Below, piece by piece: positions 45,463-55,900 of a stretch of DNA of 64,000 nucleotides; within the stretch, counting starts at the first letter, position 1, and each line of letters starts with the position of its first letter. Source of the stretch: Nitrincola alkalilacustris (lineage in GTDB: Bacteria; Pseudomonadota; Gammaproteobacteria; Pseudomonadales; Balneatricaceae). The stretch is taken from positions 62,001 to 126,000 of the forward strand of contig NZ_WBOM01000005.1 in NCBI RefSeq assembly GCF_008973755.1. The letters are read 5' to 3'. Both the position numbers and the translations under genes were made by a program. Under the pieces are notes generated by a model. The model was not told the origin of the DNA. It saw only the letters and a list, made by a program, of their open reading frames with translations, and did no database searches.

Positions 45463-46374
45463 ATGAGTCAGAAACTCAAAGCCGTCATCATTGGACCGGG
45501 CAATATCGGGACCGATCTGCTGATGAAGATGCAGCGCTCCGAGTGGATCGAGCCGGTCTGGATGGTGGGGATCGACCCTGAATCCGAAGGCCTGAAGCGA
45601 GCTCGCGAGATGGGCATTAAAACCTGCGCCACCGGTGTGGATGGTTTGTTGCCGTATGTGCTGGAGGATGATATCCGCATCGCTTTTGATGCGACCTCTG
45701 CCTATGTGCATGCCGAAAACAGCCGCAAGCTGAACGCACTGGGCGTGATCATGATCGATCTGACACCTGCTGCGGTTGGCCCTTTCTGTGTGCCGCCGGT
45801 CAATCTTCAGGATCATGCACGCAATCTGGAGATGAACGTCAATATGGTCACCTGTGGTGGTCAGGCCACGATACCCATGGTTGCTGCAGTATCAAGGGTG
45901 CAGCCGGTCACCTATGGCGAGATCATTGCGACAGTCTCCTCCCGTTCAGTTGGCCCAGGTACGCGTCAGAACATCGATGAGTTCACACGGACTACGGCCG
46001 GTGCCGTCGAAAAGGTGGGTGGTGCTCGTGAGGGCAAGGCGATCATCATCATCAATCCCGCAGAGCCGCCATTGATGATGCGTGACACCATCCACTGTCT
46101 GACCGAGACAGAGCCGGATCGTGATGCAATCACAGACTCAGTACAGAAGATGGTGCAGGAGGTGCAGAAATATGTGCCCGGTTATCGCTTGGTCAACGGA
46201 CCCGTTTTTGATGGCAACCGCGTCTCGATCTTCATGGAAGTCGAGGGGTTGGGAGATTTTCTGCCGAAGTATGCCGGTAATCTGGACATCATGACGGCCG
46301 CTGGTTTGCGTACTGCGGAGATGTTCGCTGAAGAAGCTGCCAGTGGCACTATCACCCTGCCGGCGCGTGGCTAA
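45463..46374 (+). CDS. nbaJ: Acetaldehyde dehydrogenase (acylating)
   Basis: Converts acetaldehyde, NAD and CoA to acetyl-CoA (303 aa, DmpF/MhpF family). It has the Rossmann motif [11 protein letters not shown] and catalytic C131 in [10 protein letters not shown]. It forms a channelling complex with the aldolase encoded 15 bases downstream, so toxic acetaldehyde is not released. Confidence 0.95.
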   Translation: MSQKLKAVIIGPGNIGTDLLMKMQRSEWIEPVWMVGIDPESEGLKRAREMGIKTCATGVDGLLPYVLEDDIRIAFDATSAYVHAENSRKLNALGVIMIDLTPAAVGPFCVPPVNLQDHARNLEMNVNMVTCGGQATIPMVAAVSRVQPVTYGEIIATVSSRSVGPGTRQNIDEFTRTTAGAVEKVGGAREGKAIIIINPAEPPLMMRDTIHCLTETEPDRDAITDSVQKMVQEVQKYVPGYRLVNGPVFDGNRVSIFMEVEGLGDFLPKYAGNLDIMTAAGLRTAEMFAEEAASGTITLPARG

Positions 46375-46389
46375 CTGAGGAGAAACAAG

Positions 46390-47418
46390 ATGAATCTACA
46401 GGGTAAACAGGTCACGCTGCACGACATGAGTTTGCGTGATGGCATGCATGCCAAGCGCCACCAGATCTCTCTGGATCAAATGGTGCATATCGCGACCGGA
46501 CTGGATGAGGCGGGGATGCCGCTGATCGAGGTCACGCATGGTGATGGTCTGGGTGGTGCATCGGTCAACTATGGTTTTCCGGCACACAGTGATGAGGCCT
46601 ATCTCAAAGCGGTGATTCCACAACTGAAGCAGGCCAGAGTATCGGCACTCTTGTTGCCAGGGATCGGGACGGTTGATCACCTGCGCATGGCATATGAGTG
46701 TGGTGTGACCACTTTGCGTGTGGCTACGCATTGCACCGAGGCTGATGTATCGGAGCAACATATCGGCTTTGCCGCCAAACTGGGTATGGATACGGTCGGC
46801 TTCCTGATGATGGCGCATATGGTCAGTGCAGAGAAGATCCTGGAGCAGGCGAGGTTGATGGTCGGTTATGGCGCCAACTGCATCTATTGCACCGATTCGG
46901 CGGGTTATATGCTGCCGGATGAGGTCAGCCACAAGATCGGATTGCTGCGTGCGGAACTCCCGGCGAATGTCGAGATAGGCTTTCATGGCCATCATAATCT
47001 CGGCATGGGCATCGCCAACTCACTGGCAGCGATCGATGCGGGGGCTTCTCGTATCGATGGCTCGGTGGCAGGTCTCGGAGCCGGTGCCGGCAATACGCCA
47101 CTGGAGGTGTTCGTTGCGGTACTGGAACGGATGGGCGTGCACAGCGGCGTCGATCTCTACAAGATCATGGATGTGGCTGAGGATCGCGTGGTGCCGATGA
47201 TGGACCAGCCGATCCGGGTCGATCGTGATGCGCTGACACTGGGTTATGCTGGTGTATACAGCTCCTTCCTGCTGTTTGCTCAGCGGGCAGAGAAGAAATA
47301 TGGCGTCTCGGCGCGGGACATTCTGGTCGAACTGGGGCGTCGCGGCACCGTGGGCGGACAGGAAGATATGATTGAAGACCTGGCACTGACCATGGCAAAA
47401 GAGAAGGGGCTGATCTGA
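46390..47418 (+). CDS. nbaI: 4-hydroxy-2-oxovalerate aldolase
   Basis: Splits 4-hydroxy-2-oxovalerate to pyruvate and acetaldehyde (342 aa, DmpG/MhpE family). The N-terminal [12 protein letters not shown] motif supplies the catalytic arginine, metal aspartate and histidine, and [18 protein letters not shown] carries the metal histidines. Its stop overlaps the start of the next gene by one base, implying coupling. Confidence 0.95.
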   Translation: MNLQGKQVTLHDMSLRDGMHAKRHQISLDQMVHIATGLDEAGMPLIEVTHGDGLGGASVNYGFPAHSDEAYLKAVIPQLKQARVSALLLPGIGTVDHLRMAYECGVTTLRVATHCTEADVSEQHIGFAAKLGMDTVGFLMMAHMVSAEKILEQARLMVGYGANCIYCTDSAGYMLPDEVSHKIGLLRAELPANVEIGFHGHHNLGMGIANSLAAIDAGASRIDGSVAGLGAGAGNTPLEVFVAVLERMGVHSGVDLYKIMDVAEDRVVPMMDQPIRVDRDALTLGYAGVYSSFLLFAQRAEKKYGVSARDILVELGRRGTVGGQEDMIEDLALTMAKEKGLI

Positions 47419-48209
47419 TGGGAAACCTGACACACGACGAGATTCAGGCACTGGCCGAGCATTGTGAGAAAGCGGAGCTGCAGGCCTATGAGATCACCAA
47501 AATCACCGACGACTACCCGCAGATGACCTACGAAGACGCTTTCGATATTCAGTGGGAAGCCCGTCGTCGCAAAGAGGCTCGCGGCACGAAAATCGTCGGC
47601 ATGAAGATGGGACTGACCTCCTGGGCCAAGATGGCACAGATGGGTGTTGAACAACCCTGCTATGGCTATCTGGCGGACTACTTCAGTGTGCCTGACGGAG
47701 GTGATATCAGGATGGATGAGCTGATCCATCCCAAGATCGAAGCGGAGATCGCCTTCGTCACCAAGGCGCCCTTGAAAGGGCCTGGCGTGCATATCGGTGA
47801 CGTGCTGCGCGCCACCGACTTTATTGTACCTGCTGTGGAGGTGATCGACTCGCGCTACAAGGATTTCAAGTTCGATCTGAAAAGCGTGATTGCTGATAAC
47901 TCCAGCTCCACCCGATTCATCACAGGAGGGTGTATGGCCAGTCTGGATGAAGTGGATCTTAAAACTCTGGGTGTGGTGATGGAGATCAATGGAGAGGTGG
48001 TCGCCACAGGGGCGGGCGCAGCGGTTCTGGGTCATCCAGCAGCCTCAGTAGCGATGCTGGCTAATATGCTGGGAGAGCGAGGCGAGGAGATCCCTGCCGG
48101 AACCTTCATCATGACCGGCGGCATCACGGCTGCCATCAGCGTAAAAAGAGGTGATGCGATCAGCGTACGTTATCAGGGGCTGGGCACTGTCTCGGCACGC
48201 TTTGTTTAA
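47418..48209 (+). CDS. nbaG: 4-oxalocrotonate (2-oxo-3-hexenedioate) decarboxylase
   Basis: Decarboxylates 4-oxalocrotonate to 2-oxopent-4-enoate (263 aa). It is strongly DmpH-like (KMGLTSWAKMAQMGVE, LADYFSVPDGG, HPKIEAEIAFVTKAPL, STRFITGG), which separates it from its paralogue hydratase at 44.7 kb. Last gene of the pathway run, ending shortly before a large hairpin. Confidence 0.94.
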   Translation: MGNLTHDEIQALAEHCEKAELQAYEITKITDDYPQMTYEDAFDIQWEARRRKEARGTKIVGMKMGLTSWAKMAQMGVEQPCYGYLADYFSVPDGGDIRMDELIHPKIEAEIAFVTKAPLKGPGVHIGDVLRATDFIVPAVEVIDSRYKDFKFDLKSVIADNSSSTRFITGGCMASLDEVDLKTLGVVMEINGEVVATGAGAAVLGHPAASVAMLANMLGERGEEIPAGTFIMTGGITAAISVKRGDAISVRYQGLGTVSARFV

Positions 48210-48248
48210 CATTTACTTAGGCTGTACCGCGTTAGATAGAGAGGTCGA

Positions 48249-48293
48249 TCAGCGCTCTGGCACAGAGTAAAAAAACTTTCGCCAGAGCGCTGA
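48249..48293. terminator. Large hairpin between convergent nbaG and the b5-FMN gene
   Basis: TCAGCGCTCTGGC (48249-48261) is perfectly complementary to GCCAGAGCGCTGA (48281-48293) with a 19-base AT-rich loop. There is no U-tract on either side. Its place between convergent stops suggests a Rho-assisted or bidirectional terminator. Confidence 0.55.
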
Positions 48294-48315
48294 ACTGAAC
48301 AGATGTTCTGAGTGC

Positions 48316-49152
48316 TTAACGTGCTTCAGTCAGCGCCTCACGCACCAGCCGCTGAAAGGATTCAAAAGATGAGGTGGCACCTGTCAGAGCATCCACCTCA
48401 TCAATTGTACCGGTCAGTATCAGCATGTTTTCATAACCTCTGAAGGCAGACAGTTGGCTGATCTGGCTGACGCGACGCCAGCGCTCGGCATAATTCATAT
48501 CGTCTGATTTGCGTGCCTTGTAATTGCCCTCGTCGTCACGCTGAATCTCATCATAGTAAACCGAGGTAATACGGCTGTTGACGATGCTTATCTCAACCAG
48601 ACTTCGCCATCCTCGGCTGTCGGGTTCGGATTCAGCATAGTAGCTGCCATCCCGATAACCCTGTTGAGCAGTGCGTGTCATAGTCATCTCTTGCTGCTCA
48701 CCCATCAATTCCGACACCTTATTTGCTGTTGCAGCTTTTGCAGTTTTCTGGTCTTCAACTTGCGTCAGCACTTCAGTAGTCGTGGAGCCTGCAGTCTCAT
48801 GACCCGCCAGCACACCTATGTCGAACTGTGCCAGCAGGGCCAGGGCGCCCGGGCTGTGGGGGCGGCCATTACCCTTATCGTACCAGGCTTCGGTCGACTC
48901 CATGCCACACCAGTCGGTCAGCACGGACTCCGGAGTAGGGTGCTCGTCGATATAGTCGGTGATGTCATAAACACGACCATCGATCACTTTCCAGCAACTC
49001 GCGGCATGATTGTGCTGTGCCAGCTCCTCCAGGCTGATTATCCGACCTTGAGAATCAGACTGAGCATGGCTGGGTACCAGCCAGTAAGCGCCGACCAGGG
49101 TGAGAATACTGCTGATAAATGCGATGAGTGTTGTATAGGCTAATTTGTTCAT
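48316..49152 (-). CDS. Cytochrome b5-FMN-binding domain fusion protein
   Basis: A 278-residue exported redox protein: an N-terminal signal or anchor helix (about 5-27), a cytochrome b5-like domain (about 38-115) with probable heme ligands H71 (DEHP) and H99 (RPHS), a linker, and a C-terminal FMN-binding domain (about 165-278). The FMN domain ends with DALTGAT, the ApbE flavinylation motif; T260 would carry the FMN covalently. Its start overlaps the stop of the ferric-reductase-like gene (ATGA). It is likely the extracytosolic electron acceptor of that protein. Confidence 0.8.
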   Translation of the reverse strand: MNKLAYTTLIAFISSILTLVGAYWLVPSHAQSDSQGRIISLEELAQHNHAASCWKVIDGRVYDITDYIDEHPTPESVLTDWCGMESTEAWYDKGNGRPHSPGALALLAQFDIGVLAGHETAGSTTTEVLTQVEDQKTAKAATANKVSELMGEQQEMTMTRTAQQGYRDGSYYAESEPDSRGWRSLVEISIVNSRITSVYYDEIQRDDEGNYKARKSDDMNYAERWRRVSQISQLSAFRGYENMLILTGTIDEVDALTGATSSFESFQRLVREALTEAR

Positions 49153-50450
49153 AGGAAATCAAAGACCTCAAAGTGAATAGCCGAGGCAGGGACACCCTCA
49201 TGCATGAGGAGTGCTCTCAAATGGTTGATCATGGGTGCTGGGCCACACATATAGATCTCACGCTCACGATAGTCTGGGCAGTGTTCCTGCAGAAATGCCG
49301 CAGTCATGGCCCCCTGTTCCCGGAACAGGTGCAGGGTCAGGTCGAAGGTTGGCTGTTTAACTGCTATCTCTTTCAGTTCATCTGCAAAATAGGCCCTGGA
49401 AGGGTCATTGGCCAGGTAAAAAAGGTGTACCTGTGCAGCCGGCTTTTCCTGGCCAGCCATATCCCGCGCACCGCTGACAAAAGGTGTTATACCAATTCCT
49501 CCACCAAGCCAGAGCTGTTGCTTCTGCGGGTAATGCCGTTCGTAGAAATCGCCATAAGGGCCCTCTATCTGAACCCTGCTGCCCTTTCTGATGGTTTGAA
49601 TGGCGTGGCTGGAATCTCCCAGATCCTTGATGCCAACTTTCAGATACTTATCAGAGGGCGCGGAAGAAAGGGTATAGGGATGCTCTTCACCGACTCCATT
49701 ACTGAGGCTGTCGTCAAAAGGGGTGAGATAGACGAATTGCCCCGCTTCATACTGTATGGGTTTGCCTCGGGGTTTCAGACTGATCTCGACCACTCCGCGC
49801 ACCAGTGTATTCACCTCCACCACTTCGTATTCAAACCGACCCAGAGAGGGTGACAACACCTTACGCCAGATAACGGCGCCGATGGCAAGGGCACCCAGAA
49901 ACCACCAGACCAGGGGGTAGGTTGCCAGCGGTAGGGTGTGTGCCAGCGCTGCGACGGTTGCCGGTGCTGATAGGAGATGCAGTCGCTTCCATTTCTGATA
50001 GTTAAGGCGACCGGCAAATCGAAAGGTGGGGCCCAGGAAGGCCACCATTAGCGCCAAAGCGAGCCAGCCCATCCAGACTGGCCAGTAACTCAGTGGTGGG
50101 AAGAGCACAGTCATGGCGGGTTCCATTCCTCGGGTGATGACCGAAAAACTCAGCCCCCAGGCGTGCAACATCACCAGCATGAAGCTCAGAAAGCCAACCC
50201 AACGGTGCTGCGACCATAAGCGTGGCAGCCCACCGAAAAGCCGATCCAGGTATGGCAATCGAATACTCATCATGGCTGCCAGCAACATCAGCGACAGGCC
50301 AATCACACCGGCCAGGCGAGCCAGACCACGGAAGAAACCTGAAGGCTGGTTCCAGGCCTCCTGCATCAGGCTGGGCATAATCAGCAGAACCGGCACCACA
50401 ACCATTGCAATCAGCAAGATATCACCGGGTTTGAGCCATCGTTTTATCAC
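49149..50450 (-). CDS. Ferric-reductase-like transmembrane FAD/NAD(P)H oxidoreductase
   Basis: A 433-residue membrane flavocytochrome. About six helices (1-200) carry two histidine pairs, H82/H96 and H158/H171, fitting two b hemes across the membrane. The C-terminal half has an FAD-binding region (HPYTLSSAP) and an NAD(P)H-binding region (GGGIGITPF, MCGPAPMI). It would move electrons from cytosolic NAD(P)H to the periplasm, probably to the co-translated b5-FMN protein. Related to NOX/ferric reductases; the final acceptor is unknown. Confidence 0.85.
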   Translation of the reverse strand: MIKRWLKPGDILLIAMVVVPVLLIMPSLMQEAWNQPSGFFRGLARLAGVIGLSLMLLAAMMSIRLPYLDRLFGGLPRLWSQHRWVGFLSFMLVMLHAWGLSFSVITRGMEPAMTVLFPPLSYWPVWMGWLALALMVAFLGPTFRFAGRLNYQKWKRLHLLSAPATVAALAHTLPLATYPLVWWFLGALAIGAVIWRKVLSPSLGRFEYEVVEVNTLVRGVVEISLKPRGKPIQYEAGQFVYLTPFDDSLSNGVGEEHPYTLSSAPSDKYLKVGIKDLGDSSHAIQTIRKGSRVQIEGPYGDFYERHYPQKQQLWLGGGIGITPFVSGARDMAGQEKPAAQVHLFYLANDPSRAYFADELKEIAVKQPTFDLTLHLFREQGAMTAAFLQEHCPDYREREIYMCGPAPMINHLRALLMHEGVPASAIHFEVFDFL

Positions 50451-50506
50451 TGTTCACTATCCCCTTTAGATCAGTTTTTCCAGGCCGCTGTTATGCAACA
50501 ACTGTA

Positions 50507-51412
50507 TTAATCTTCGTCAATTTCAGTATAGCGCTCAACAAGGAAGTCGATCAGCGCTCTGACTGAGGGCAGAAGTCCTCGTCTTGATGGGAAGACTATA
50601 TGAATCAATTCCCGGCGTGGTGGCCAGTCCGGCAGCAGCCTGATCAGGGTGCCTTTGCTCAGTTCCTCTGTCAGCATCAGTGCCGGCAGCTGTACGATGC
50701 CTACGCCGGTTAATGCCGCTTTCATCAGCGCTACCATATCGGTTGTTACGTAGCGGGGCTGGTGTCTTACAACCACGGACTGCCCATCGACATTCTGCAA
50801 AATCCATTCGTGTGCTTCATGCGGTGTGCTGCGGCTGAGGCTGGGCCACTGGCTAAGGTCTTCGGGGCTGTCTGGCATGCCCAGGCGCTCTACCAGTGAT
50901 GGACTGGCCACCAGACACTGGCCTCGATCAGACAGCACACGCATCACCAGATCACTGTCTTCCAGGGGTAGTGGGCGAACGCGAATGGCGATATCCACCC
51001 CTTCATTAATCACATCCACGCGGCGGTTGGTGGCTTCCAGATGCACGGTGACATGAGGGCACTGTGCCATGAAATCAGCCAGCATGGCACCGACATGGAA
51101 GTGAAGCAGTCCGACAGGGCATGTCAGCTTGATGATGCCCCGTGGCGCTGCTCGCAGTGTATCGATCGACTCCTGCGCCGCTTCAGCCTCAATCAGCATG
51201 GCTCTGCAATGTTCGTAATAGGTGCGCCCGACCTCAGTGACCGTGAACTGGCGAGTGGTACGGTGAATCAGGCGGACATCCAGACGCTCCTCCAGTGCTG
51301 ACACCCGACGACTTAGCTTGGACTTGGGTATGCCCAGTGCTCTTCCTGCTGGGGCAAATCCACCATGCTCCACCACCTGGGCGTAGTAGAAAAGATCGTT
51401 AAGATTCAGCAT
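50507..51412 (-). CDS. LysR-family transcriptional regulator
   Basis: A 301-residue LysR protein with the HTH in the first 60 residues (FAPAGRALGIPKSKLSRRVSALEERL), a CrgA/AphB-like PBP2 subgroup by eye. It is divergent from ycaC across 179 bases, so ycaC is the likely target. The downstream ferric-reductase gene lies 56 bases away on the same strand. Confidence 0.85.
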   Translation of the reverse strand: MLNLNDLFYYAQVVEHGGFAPAGRALGIPKSKLSRRVSALEERLDVRLIHRTTRQFTVTEVGRTYYEHCRAMLIEAEAAQESIDTLRAAPRGIIKLTCPVGLLHFHVGAMLADFMAQCPHVTVHLEATNRRVDVINEGVDIAIRVRPLPLEDSDLVMRVLSDRGQCLVASPSLVERLGMPDSPEDLSQWPSLSRSTPHEAHEWILQNVDGQSVVVRHQPRYVTTDMVALMKAALTGVGIVQLPALMLTEELSKGTLIRLLPDWPPRRELIHIVFPSRRGLLPSVRALIDFLVERYTEIDED

Positions 51413-51591
51413 CAGTCACCTCCACTGTTCTAATAAAGGAACGCTCAGTATCAATTTAGCAGTCTACAGGCAGATTGTATCGAAATGTATTCTGTACCCA
51501 TGCATCTGTAGTCCCTGGTTCATGACCGAAGCAGGCTGTAGATGGAGTCGGTGTGGCGCCGAATGCCGCACCCATTTGGAGGAAAAATCTC

Positions 51592-52218
51592 ATGAGCACA
51601 TCCTATACCCGTCTTGATAAAGACAATGCTGCGGTACTTCTGGTTGATCACCAGGCAGGTCTACTGTCTCTGGTGCGTGACATAGATCCAGATCGTTTCA
51701 AGAATAATGTTCTGGCGCTGGCAGATCTGGCCAAATACTTTGGTTTACCCACCATCCTGACCACCAGTTTCGAAAATGGTCCGAATGGTCCTCTGGTACC
51801 TGAGTTGAAGGAAACCTTCCCGGATGCTCCATATATTGCTCGTCCCGGTCAGATCAATGCCTGGGATAACGATGATTTCGTCAAGGCTGTGAAGGCGACC
51901 GGCAAGAAGCAGTTGATCGTGGCTGGCGTCGTGACTGAGGTCTGCGTGGCCTTCCCGGTGCTGTCGGCACTGGAAGAGGGTTACGAGGTGTTTGTCATCA
52001 CCGATGCCTCCGGTACCTTCAACGAACTGACTCGTGATGCAGCCTGGGATCGCATGTCTGCTGCCGGTGCTCAACTGATGACCTGGTTCGGTGCCGCCTG
52101 TGAGCTACATCGTGACTGGCGTAATGATGTCGAGGGGTTGGGAGCACTCTTCTCCAACCATATTCCTGATTATCGGAATCTGATCACCAGCTACATGACG
52201 CTGACAGCTGATAAATGA
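51592..52218 (+). CDS. ycaC: YcaC-like isochorismatase-family hydrolase
   Basis: A 208-residue cysteine hydrolase almost certainly orthologous to YcaC (AVLLVDHQAGLLSLVRD, TSFENGPNGPLVPEL, catalytic cysteine C118 in VTEVCVAFP, D19 in LLVDHQ). The substrate of YcaC is unknown. The frame opens at 51553, but GGAGG before the ATG at 51592 fixes the start. A strong terminator follows. Confidence 0.92.
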   Translation: MSTSYTRLDKDNAAVLLVDHQAGLLSLVRDIDPDRFKNNVLALADLAKYFGLPTILTTSFENGPNGPLVPELKETFPDAPYIARPGQINAWDNDDFVKAVKATGKKQLIVAGVVTEVCVAFPVLSALEEGYEVFVITDASGTFNELTRDAAWDRMSAAGAQLMTWFGAACELHRDWRNDVEGLGALFSNHIPDYRNLITSYMTLTADK

Positions 52219-52225
52219 TCCCCCT

Positions 52226-52260
52226 TGCCCGACGTCAATACTGATTGTCGGGCATTTTTT
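52226..52260 (+). terminator. Intrinsic terminator after ycaC
   Basis: TGCCCGAC (52226-52233) pairs with GTCGGGCA (52247-52254), followed by six T. A textbook rho-independent terminator. Confidence 0.9.
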
Positions 52261-52289
52261 CTGGTTAAGGCATCTGAGAGGAATCGCTG

Positions 52290-52862
52290 ATGATGAGTTA
52301 TCCCAACTCTGCACAACGCGGTGTTTCTGTTTTGATCAGCCATAGCGTCAGGCCGGACTCAATTGCCATATATGAGCGCTGGCTGGCGGATATCATCAAT
52401 GTGGCTGCCAGGTTTTCCGGGCATCAGGGTGTGAATATTCTGAAGCCATCCCATGGCCATCATCAATATGAGATAGCGCTGCGCTTTTCCTCTCAGCAGG
52501 ATGCAGAAAGATGGTTATCCTCAGCGGAAAGACGGCAATTGATTACTCAGGTTGAAACACATCTGGTACTGCCGGAAAGTGTTGATATCACAACTGGTAT
52601 CGATAACTGGTTTCAGCCACTGAACAAACAGCCAGTAAGATGGAAGCAGTGGCTGCTGACCACCTGTGTGATCTGGGTCCTGACCCTGCTGGTCCCGCCG
52701 TTACTGGCTTACCTGTTTGATCTCTTGCCACTACTTGGTGTCTGGGGTATTCGGCATGGCATCACAGCGGCAGTGATTGTGGGGCTTGTTATCTATGTCG
52801 TGATGCCAAGGCTGGCCCGATACCTTGCCAGATGGTTGTTCGCTAAGAGTAATCGTTTGTGA
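52290..52862 (+). CDS. ABM-domain protein with C-terminal membrane anchor
   Basis: A 190-residue protein: an antibiotic-biosynthesis-monooxygenase-like ferredoxin fold (about 12-95, with RPDSIAIYERWLADI and HHQYEIALRFSS), a linker, and two membrane helices (about 122-145 and 153-175). Such membrane-bound ABM proteins are common in proteobacteria but their function is not known. It is the last gene before the right-hand REP array. Confidence 0.75.
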   Translation: MMSYPNSAQRGVSVLISHSVRPDSIAIYERWLADIINVAARFSGHQGVNILKPSHGHHQYEIALRFSSQQDAERWLSSAERRQLITQVETHLVLPESVDITTGIDNWFQPLNKQPVRWKQWLLTTCVIWVLTLLVPPLLAYLFDLLPLLGVWGIRHGITAAVIVGLVIYVVMPRLARYLARWLFAKSNRL

Positions 52863-52879
52863 AGAAAAAGGGGTAATGG

Positions 52880-52976
52880 AAAAGGGGTCAGGTATATTTA
52901 CGAGAAAAAGGGGTCAGAAAGAAAAAGGGGTCAGGTACATTTACCGTTGGTAAATGTACCTGACCCCTTTTTCTTT
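52880..52976. repeat. REP-like palindromic repeat array, right copy
   Basis: A copy with one change in the core (GGGGTCAGGTATATTTA) at 52880-52902 is followed by a shortened copy ending at 52917, then a full copy at 52918-52945 and its inverse at 52949-52976. The last two form a perfect 28-bp stem with a three-base loop. A further fragment (AAAAAGGGGT) begins near 52865. It lies 12 bases beyond the recB stop. The core and the order of copies match the array at 35017-35093. Confidence 0.85.
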
Positions 52977-52988
52977 TCCTTTTCCAGT

Positions 52989-55900
52989 TCAGTTAATGCG
53001 AAAGAGTTGATCAATTGCGCTGATGAACTCAGCCGGAGGCTTGTCAAACAGCAGGCCCTGGCTCGGGGCATTGCTGCCGCGAAGGAAGAAGTAGAGGGCG
53101 CCGCCCATGTCCCGCTCATAGTCGTAATCGCGCAGACGTGTTTTCAGCAGGCGGTGCAGGGCCAGCAGGTAGAGGGCGTATTGCACGTCGTAGCGTTTTT
53201 CTAGCACGGCGTTGTGGATCGCCTCGCGTGTGTAGGCCTGATCATCCGGGCCAAGGTGGTTGGATTTCCAGTCGGCGACGTAGTAGCGCCCCTGATGTTC
53301 AAACACCAGATCGATAAAGCCTTTGAGCATGCCGTTGATGGTGTTGGGCAGCAGAGCCGGACGCGCGTGGCCGGGCAGCAGGTGTTGTCGGCAGAGGCTA
53401 TCCAGTGCCTGAGTCGTGACCTGATGACTGGCAAACATGAACTCCATCTCGGCCTGACACTCAGTCAGATCGGTCAGACGGAAGGTGACCAGTTGATCAC
53501 CCGATTCCAGCCTGAATTCGGTGCTGATGAAATGCTTCAGCCAGCGATCCAGCGGATCGATCCAGGCCTCCCAGCCACGAATCTGGCAGCGTCTGGCCAG
53601 CATCTCCCGGCGTGCCTCATCATTCAATGTGGCCTGTTCAAACCCTTCGGCAACCGCCCACTCCAGCAGACCATGCAGGAAAGTGCCCGGGTTCGGGCCG
53701 CGGTGGAAACGGTGCAGCTGCTGATCATTATCTGCCGGTTGGCTTGATGCACGATCTGCCTTGCTGACCTCATGCTCCTCATCCTGAGTGGCCTGTATCG
53801 CGTTTTCCGGCTCATCGGGGACAGCTGCATCAGTCGGCTCACTGTCCAGTTGCACACCGGTCTTGAGTGCCGAGTAGCTGGCGATCCACCAGAATTCACG
53901 CGGGCTGCGTTCAGCGATCAGTGCCGGTTGCAGTGCCTCCAGGGCAGGTGGTGTAAAGCGTTGAGCACTGGGCTCAGGCGCAGGCTGCAACTGAATGTGC
54001 TCGCTCTGTTGGCAGAGCTGCTCCAGTGTGCTGTTCAGAAGGTCGGCATCTATCCTGTTGCGCCCCTGCAGCAGATAGCCGATGGCACTCTTATGCAGGT
54101 CGCAGTTTTTGCTGTTGCCGACTCTCAGTGGCGCTACTCCCAGCCACAGGGCATGACGGGCACGTGTCAGGGCGACATAGAGCAGGCGCATATCTTCAGC
54201 CTGTCTGTCTCTGTCTGCTGTCTGCCAGGCGCTTGCCGCTTTCTTGTTGCCGGCGATCTCAAGTCGCTGATAGCCCGGCTCCTGAATTGTCACCTCAGAG
54301 GTTTTGCCATCCACTTCACGCCAACTGCTGATAAAGGGCAGCATCACCAGCGGGTACTCCAACCCCTTGGATTTGTGGATAGTGACCACCTTGATCAGAT
54401 CGGCATCGCTTTCCAGACGCAGTATCTGTTCTTCGCTGGTCTCTTCCAGTTGCTCGGCCAGATGACGGATCAGACCCTGTTCGCCCTCCTGCTGCACGCT
54501 GGCTTGCTGCAGCCATTCGGCCAGATGCAGCAGATTGGTCAGACGGCGCTCGCCATCCGCTCTGATCAGCAAGCGTTGCGGCAGTTCGTACACCTGCATC
54601 AGACGGCGCAGCATCGGCAGCACCCCCTGGCTATACCAGAGACGGCTGAAGGTGCGGAAGTGTTCCGTCTCGCTTTCCCAGGTCAGCTCATCCCGATTAA
54701 GCTGATCCAGTCGGGACAGGGGCAGATCCAGCGATGAAGTGGCCAGTGCTGCACGCAGCTTGCGATCATCTGCGGGTTCTGCGCAGGCGCGCAGCCAGAT
54801 TAGTATATCCTGCGCTTCCTGGGTGCTGAACACCGATTCCCGATCCGACAGATAGACACTTGCCAGCCCGCGTTCACTGAGTGCCTTGCGGATTGCGTCT
54901 GCTTCGCCACGGCCACGCACCAGTATCGCGATATCCGCCGGTTTCAGCGGAGTATGTCGACCCTCCTTGAGAAAACCAGCCTGGCATAGCCCTTCCTGAC
55001 TCAGCCCTTCCTCATCAGTCCTCGCCTGATTCAGCCATTCGACCAACTGGCTGGCACAGCTCTGCGCCATCCTCTTGCGGAACTGGGTGCTGGCTACGGC
55101 CGGGTTGTCATCATCCGTGAGCATCCACCAGGTCAGAGCCTGTGCAGGTTTGTTATCCAAGAGCAGTTGCTCATCCCGTCCCTTGGCATCCACCTCGATA
55201 AACGGCACAGGGTTGTCATCCTCCTCCCTGAAGTGGAAGGCTCCCTCGGGAAAGGCTTCTGCATGCCGGAACAGGGTATTCACCGCCTCGACCACCGCCT
55301 GAGTGGAGCGGTAGTTGGTTTTCAGATTGAAATGTCGGCCTTCGGTGGCTGTGCGAGCCTGAAGATAGGTATGGATGTCGGCGCCACGGAAGGAGTAGAT
55401 CGCCTGCTTGGGGTCGCCGATCATGATCAGTGCCGTGTCCTGCTGGTTCTGCTCCACCCGATAGATGCGGTTGAAGATGCGATACTGCAGCGGGTCGGTA
55501 TCCTGAAACTCGTCGATCATCGCTACGGGATACTGGCGGCGCAGTGTCGCCGCGAGATGTTCGCCCTGCTCGCTGCCAAGCGCCTTATCCAGTTGCTGCA
55601 GCAGATCATCAAAGCCCAGTTCGGCTCGCTCCAGCAGTGCTGTTTTGAGCCGCTGCTGCATCCAGCGGCTGGCATGGCTCAGCAGATGAGCACGCAGGCT
55701 GGGTACCGTGCTCTCTTCATCCCCGGTATCCAGACTTACCAACTCGCCAATGGCTGCCAGTGCTGGGTGTTGTGGCTGGGGTGGTGCTTTCTTGCCACCG
55801 CTCAGCGGGATCGCACCCTGGGCCAGCCTCTTCAACTCATTCGGTGCGGAAGCACCCTCCGACCAGCTGGCCAGATCGTCGAGCAGTTGGTTGAAGTCGT

